Shown: positions 61,320-64,000 of the stretch, piece after piece
How positions within the stretch are numbered: position 1 is the first letter of the stretch
Layout of the letters: each line of letters begins with the position of its first letter
From: UBA940 sp031547885
GTDB taxonomy: Bacteria > Bacteroidota > Bacteroidia > Bacteroidales > Rikenellaceae
NCBI GenBank assembly: GCA_031547885.1
Contig: JAVBRO010000008.1
Location: forward strand, 62,001 to 126,000
Length of the DNA: 64,000 bases
Direction: 5' to 3'
Position numbers and translations under genes: made by a program
The notes under the pieces: model-generated
Database searches by the model: none
What the model was told of the DNA's origin: nothing
The model's input: the letters and a program-made list of their open reading frames with translations, nothing else

Positions 61320-62504
61320 ATGAAAAAGGCATTTGTTCTGATACTTACGCTCACAGCAACTCTCGTGGCAACGGCACAGGAGCGATGGAAGGCGGCCGTC
61401 GACACGGTCGGAACCGAAGGTTACTATAATATATGCCTCGATCCGCAGATTATCGGACTCTCGGGCGGGAACGACTTCGGAGACGTGCGCATCCTTGACG
61501 AACAGGGCGTCGAAGTGCCATATATGGTGCGCCAGGCCGTTCCGGTGCAGCAGGTGAGCAGCATGGAGATGTACCCGCTGCTGAAAAACGAGGGGCGGGA
61601 CAGTTTGAACGTAATAGTGGTGGACAACGCCGCCCGGGAGCGGATTGAACGCTTTTATATTGTCATGCGTGCGGCCGATGTGGGTAAACACGTGAGCGTG
61701 CGCGGCGGCGACCGGCCCGGCCAATGGTATGTGGTCCGGCAGCGTGCGCCGCTTCATAGCCAGCGCGGGACGGACGGCAGCGAAATCGCCGCAGTTGATA
61801 TTCCCGGGGGCGATTACCGGTACTACGAGATCACACTGACCAACTCGCAGGGCAGCCCGCTCTCCGTGACGGGCGTGGGCAAAGTCGACAGCCGGAGCAT
61901 CTATGGTCAATATATACCTGTGGAGTCTGGCGGAATCGCGGTCCGGGAAGACTCCCTGCGCCGCACCGTGGTAACCTTCCCCGTCCTCAGAGGACCATAC
62001 CGGATCGACCGGCTGGAGATCGGGGTGGCGGGCAGCGGCCTTTACCGGCGCGACGCACGGCTCATCACCGGCGGACGCAACCTCTCCATGACAATCTCCT
62101 CGAAAGAGAGCAATATCTTCCAGACCGTCGGATTTCCGGTCGACAGCACCACCCGGATCGTCATCAGCAACGGGGACAATCCCCCGCTGACGGTTGCAAC
62201 GGTGCGGATGTGGACCCTGGCGCGATACCTGTGCGCCAGGCTCGAATCGGGAAAACACTACACTCTTGTAACCGGTGCCGAGGGACGCAGCCTCTACGAT
62301 CTGGAATATTTCCGGGATGAACTTGACAGGGAGCTACCGATAGTAAATACAGAAGCCCCCGTCCGCGAGGAGATAACACCTGCTCCCGCTCCGGCAGTGC
62401 GCTTCTTCGAAAGGCCGGGATTCCTCTGGACGGTCATGGCTTTGGCGGGAGTGATCCTCGTAGGGGCGTGCCTGCAAGCGATGCGTGCGGCCCGGAAACG
62501 GTAA
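61320..62504 (+). CDS. DUF3999-type exported membrane-anchored protein
   Basis: A 394-residue protein with signal peptide MKKAFVLILTLTATLVATAQ, a beta-rich periplasmic domain (LDPQIIGLSGGNDFGDVRILD, VPYMVRQ, PGGDYRYYEITLTNSQG) and one C-terminal membrane helix (about 370-388) followed by a short basic tail. DUF3999 genes commonly follow DUF2339 genes, and this one is 12 bp away, so they likely form one membrane complex of unknown role. Confidence 0.78.
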   Translation: MKKAFVLILTLTATLVATAQERWKAAVDTVGTEGYYNICLDPQIIGLSGGNDFGDVRILDEQGVEVPYMVRQAVPVQQVSSMEMYPLLKNEGRDSLNVIVVDNAARERIERFYIVMRAADVGKHVSVRGGDRPGQWYVVRQRAPLHSQRGTDGSEIAAVDIPGGDYRYYEITLTNSQGSPLSVTGVGKVDSRSIYGQYIPVESGGIAVREDSLRRTVVTFPVLRGPYRIDRLEIGVAGSGLYRRDARLITGGRNLSMTISSKESNIFQTVGFPVDSTTRIVISNGDNPPLTVATVRMWTLARYLCARLESGKHYTLVTGAEGRSLYDLEYFRDELDRELPIVNTEAPVREEITPAPAPAVRFFERPGFLWTVMALAGVILVGACLQAMRAARKR

Positions 62505-62542
62505 GACCGGGTGTCCGGAGCCAAGGTCTGGCCGGCCGGTTT

Positions 62543-63190
62543 CTAGAAATTATAGCCGACCGTTATCATGAAGTTGCTGGTGTTGCGGGCCTTCACGCCA
62601 TCCAGCTTGCTGATGTTAAGGAATCCGCACTCCCATCCCACCGAGGCGTAAACATGAGACCACGCGACGCCCAGTCCAAGCGACATTCCCACGTCCGAAC
62701 GCTTGAAATCGCCGGTGTCGTAGAGCTTCTTCTGCACCGTCTTCTGGTCGTCGAGCATATCCACCGAACGTCCCCACAGTCCCACGGCGTAGTGGAACCC
62801 CAGGAAAGGCTCCAGCGAGAACGTATCGAGATCGATGTGGTAATTCAATTTCGCCGGTATCTGCAGATAGGTCATCCCGAGCATCACGCTTTCGGTGGTG
62901 ACGGTGTTTTCCACGGTCTGCGAACCGGCCCATTTGCCCCCTTTATTGGAGAGGTACAGCCCGGTCTCGAAATATAACGGCACGGTCTGGCCCAGCATCA
63001 ACTGGTATGCGAATCCGGCGTTCCAGCCGAATTTGGCTGGACGATCGGGGTAGGTGTCGCCCCATTCGTCGTCGGCGAGCGAAGAGATGTTCAGGCCGGC
63101 GCGTATGCCGAAAATGTTTTTCTGGTAATCCTGCGCCGAAGCGGCCGAAACGGCCGCGGCGCAAACGAGCATTAAAAGTATTTTTTTCAT
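62543..63190 (-). CDS. Outer-membrane beta-barrel protein, PorT/OmpA-barrel-like
   Basis: A 215-residue protein with signal peptide MKKILLMLVCAAAVSAASAQ and an eight-strand-type barrel: GIRAGLNISSLADDE at the start, FGWNAGFAYQL, PLYFETGLYLSNKG, TYLQIPAKLNYHI, SLGLGVAWSHVYASVGWECG, and a C-terminal TVGYNF with terminal Phe. It belongs to the outer-membrane beta-barrel families common in Bacteroidetes; no specific function. It lies 2 bp after the MFS gene. Confidence 0.85.
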   Translation of the reverse strand: MKKILLMLVCAAAVSAASAQDYQKNIFGIRAGLNISSLADDEWGDTYPDRPAKFGWNAGFAYQLMLGQTVPLYFETGLYLSNKGGKWAGSQTVENTVTTESVMLGMTYLQIPAKLNYHIDLDTFSLEPFLGFHYAVGLWGRSVDMLDDQKTVQKKLYDTGDFKRSDVGMSLGLGVAWSHVYASVGWECGFLNISKLDGVKARNTSNFMITVGYNF

Positions 63191-63192
63191 AA

Positions 63193-64000
63193 TTAATTGG
63201 TTTTCAAATTTTTCTTCAAGTTGATTCCGGCGAAGTTAAGGAACAGTGCGACCAGTGCGAGCACCGCCAGCGCCCAAACTTGCGCCCCGCCGCCGAATTT
63301 CACGGCATAGGACATAACCGGCGATATCACCGCGCCGCCGCAGATGGCGGTTATCATCAAGCCCGAGACCTCATTCTCGCGCGACGGGGCCGACCGCATG
63401 GCCAGCGACAGCATTACCGGAAAAAGACTCGAACAGGTAAGTCCGACAACCCCTATCAGAACGAGTATCAGAACCTCGCCCTGTGCGAACATCAGTCCGG
63501 CGAAGGTCAGGAGCATGACGGCCACGTTTATCCTGTAATATTTCAGTGCGTCGGATTTGGCAAGTATGAAAGCCCCGGCAAGCGCCCCCAGAAGACGGCA
63601 GGCGAAGTAGGGTGTCGCCGCATGGCTCGTCCGCGTCACCGATCCGGTCAGGTTGGGGTCGAGTCCCAGACGCTCCATCAACAGGCGCGGAGCTTCGGTG
63701 TTGGTACCTATGTCGACCGCCACGAAAGCCATCATGGCGAAGAAAAGCATCAGTATGCGCCGATCCTTCAACAGCGCGAAGGCGGCCCCGAAAGATGCGG
63801 ACTGCTGCCGTTCCTCGCGCGGAACGTCGGTAAGGAGCAGCCACACGGCCGTCAGCACCGTGACAAGGCCATATATGAGGAACACCACGCGCCAGTTGTC
63901 GAGAGTCCGCGCGGCAAAACCGGCGATGAACGGTCCGGAAAGCGAACAGGCCGACCTGAAAACCTGGCCCCAGGTGAGCGTGCTGGTCATCCGTCCGCCC
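63193..64000 (-). CDS. MFS transporter (partial, 5' end outside window)
   Basis: The C-terminal 268 residues of a major facilitator; the frame is open through the window edge, so the ATG at 63990 is probably internal. About eight hydrophobic helices are visible, with SGPFIAGFAARTLDNWRVVFLIYG at the start and GLTCSSLFPVMLSLAMRSAP near the end, a layout like FucP-type sugar porters. Substrate unknown. Confidence 0.82.
   Translation of the reverse strand, partial: GGRMTSTLTWGQVFRSACSLSGPFIAGFAARTLDNWRVVFLIYGLVTVLTAVWLLLTDVPREERQQSASFGAAFALLKDRRILMLFFAMMAFVAVDIGTNTEAPRLLMERLGLDPNLTGSVTRTSHAATPYFACRLLGALAGAFILAKSDALKYYRINVAVMLLTFAGLMFAQGEVLILVLIGVVGLTCSSLFPVMLSLAMRSAPSRENEVSGLMITAICGGAVISPVMSYAVKFGGGAQVWALAVLALVALFLNFAGINLKKNLKTN

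Overview
The window is a 64 kb piece of a Bacteroidota chromosome, almost certainly order Bacteroidales (a gut-type organism such as a Rikenellaceae/Alistipes relative; the genus is inference). The evidence is two SusC/SusD pairs, a hybrid two-component sensor, a GldH lipoprotein, many SPII lipoproteins, a tmRNA whose tag ends in ALAA, and promoter -7 boxes of the Bacteroidetes form TAnnTTTG (seen at seven or more gene starts, mostly without recognisable Shine-Dalgarno sites).

Layout. 1-1030: a minus-strand operon of three tandem paralogous small lipoproteins, the last cut by the window edge. 1103-3927: a four-gene 2-oxoacid:ferredoxin oxidoreductase operon (ferredoxin, alpha, beta, gamma). 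4069-8454: MATE exporter, RicT/PSP1, GldH, TrmB on the plus strand. 8552-13283: NagB, a NagB-like/PIG-L fusion and a long PurF-type amidotransferase on the minus strand. 13377-14877: a YdjM-type membrane protein and the tmRNA gene ssrA. The gene junctions at 1.7-8.6 kb carry short 7-bp tandem repeats of four different sequences.

14892-27267 (minus) is polysaccharide utilisation locus 1: GH43-like protein, SusC, SusD, two DUF1735/tachylectin-like proteins around a phosphodiester glycosidase, a large secreted glycosidase, and a tiny lipoprotein. A divergent 1331-residue hybrid two-component system (27470-31465) probably controls it. 31632-32875 holds YjbQ and an archaeal-type triosephosphate isomerase homologue.

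33077-56764 (minus) is polysaccharide utilisation locus 2, an unusually complete 18-gene co-directional block. It runs from SusC and SusD through surface lipoproteins (DUF5000 type, DUF4998, fimbrillin-like, two paralogous beta-propeller proteins), a secreted GH36, an MFS permease, then aldolase, aldo/keto reductase, Gfo/Idh, SDR, NagA, NagB-like, ceramidase-like, FGGY kinase and SIS isomerase. A divergent XylR-type regulator (57349-58524) faces it across 584 bp rich in GTAAAT palindromes. The genes suggest import of an alpha-galactoside or amino-sugar glycan, and intracellular use of an N-acetylated sugar phosphate plus an oxidation/aldolase branch; no single described pathway that I know matches this set.

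58555-64000: a 234-bp MITE-like multi-hairpin element, a DUF2339/DUF3999 membrane protein pair, an outer-membrane beta-barrel, and a partial MFS transporter. I saw no rRNA, tRNA, CRISPR array, transposase or integrase.
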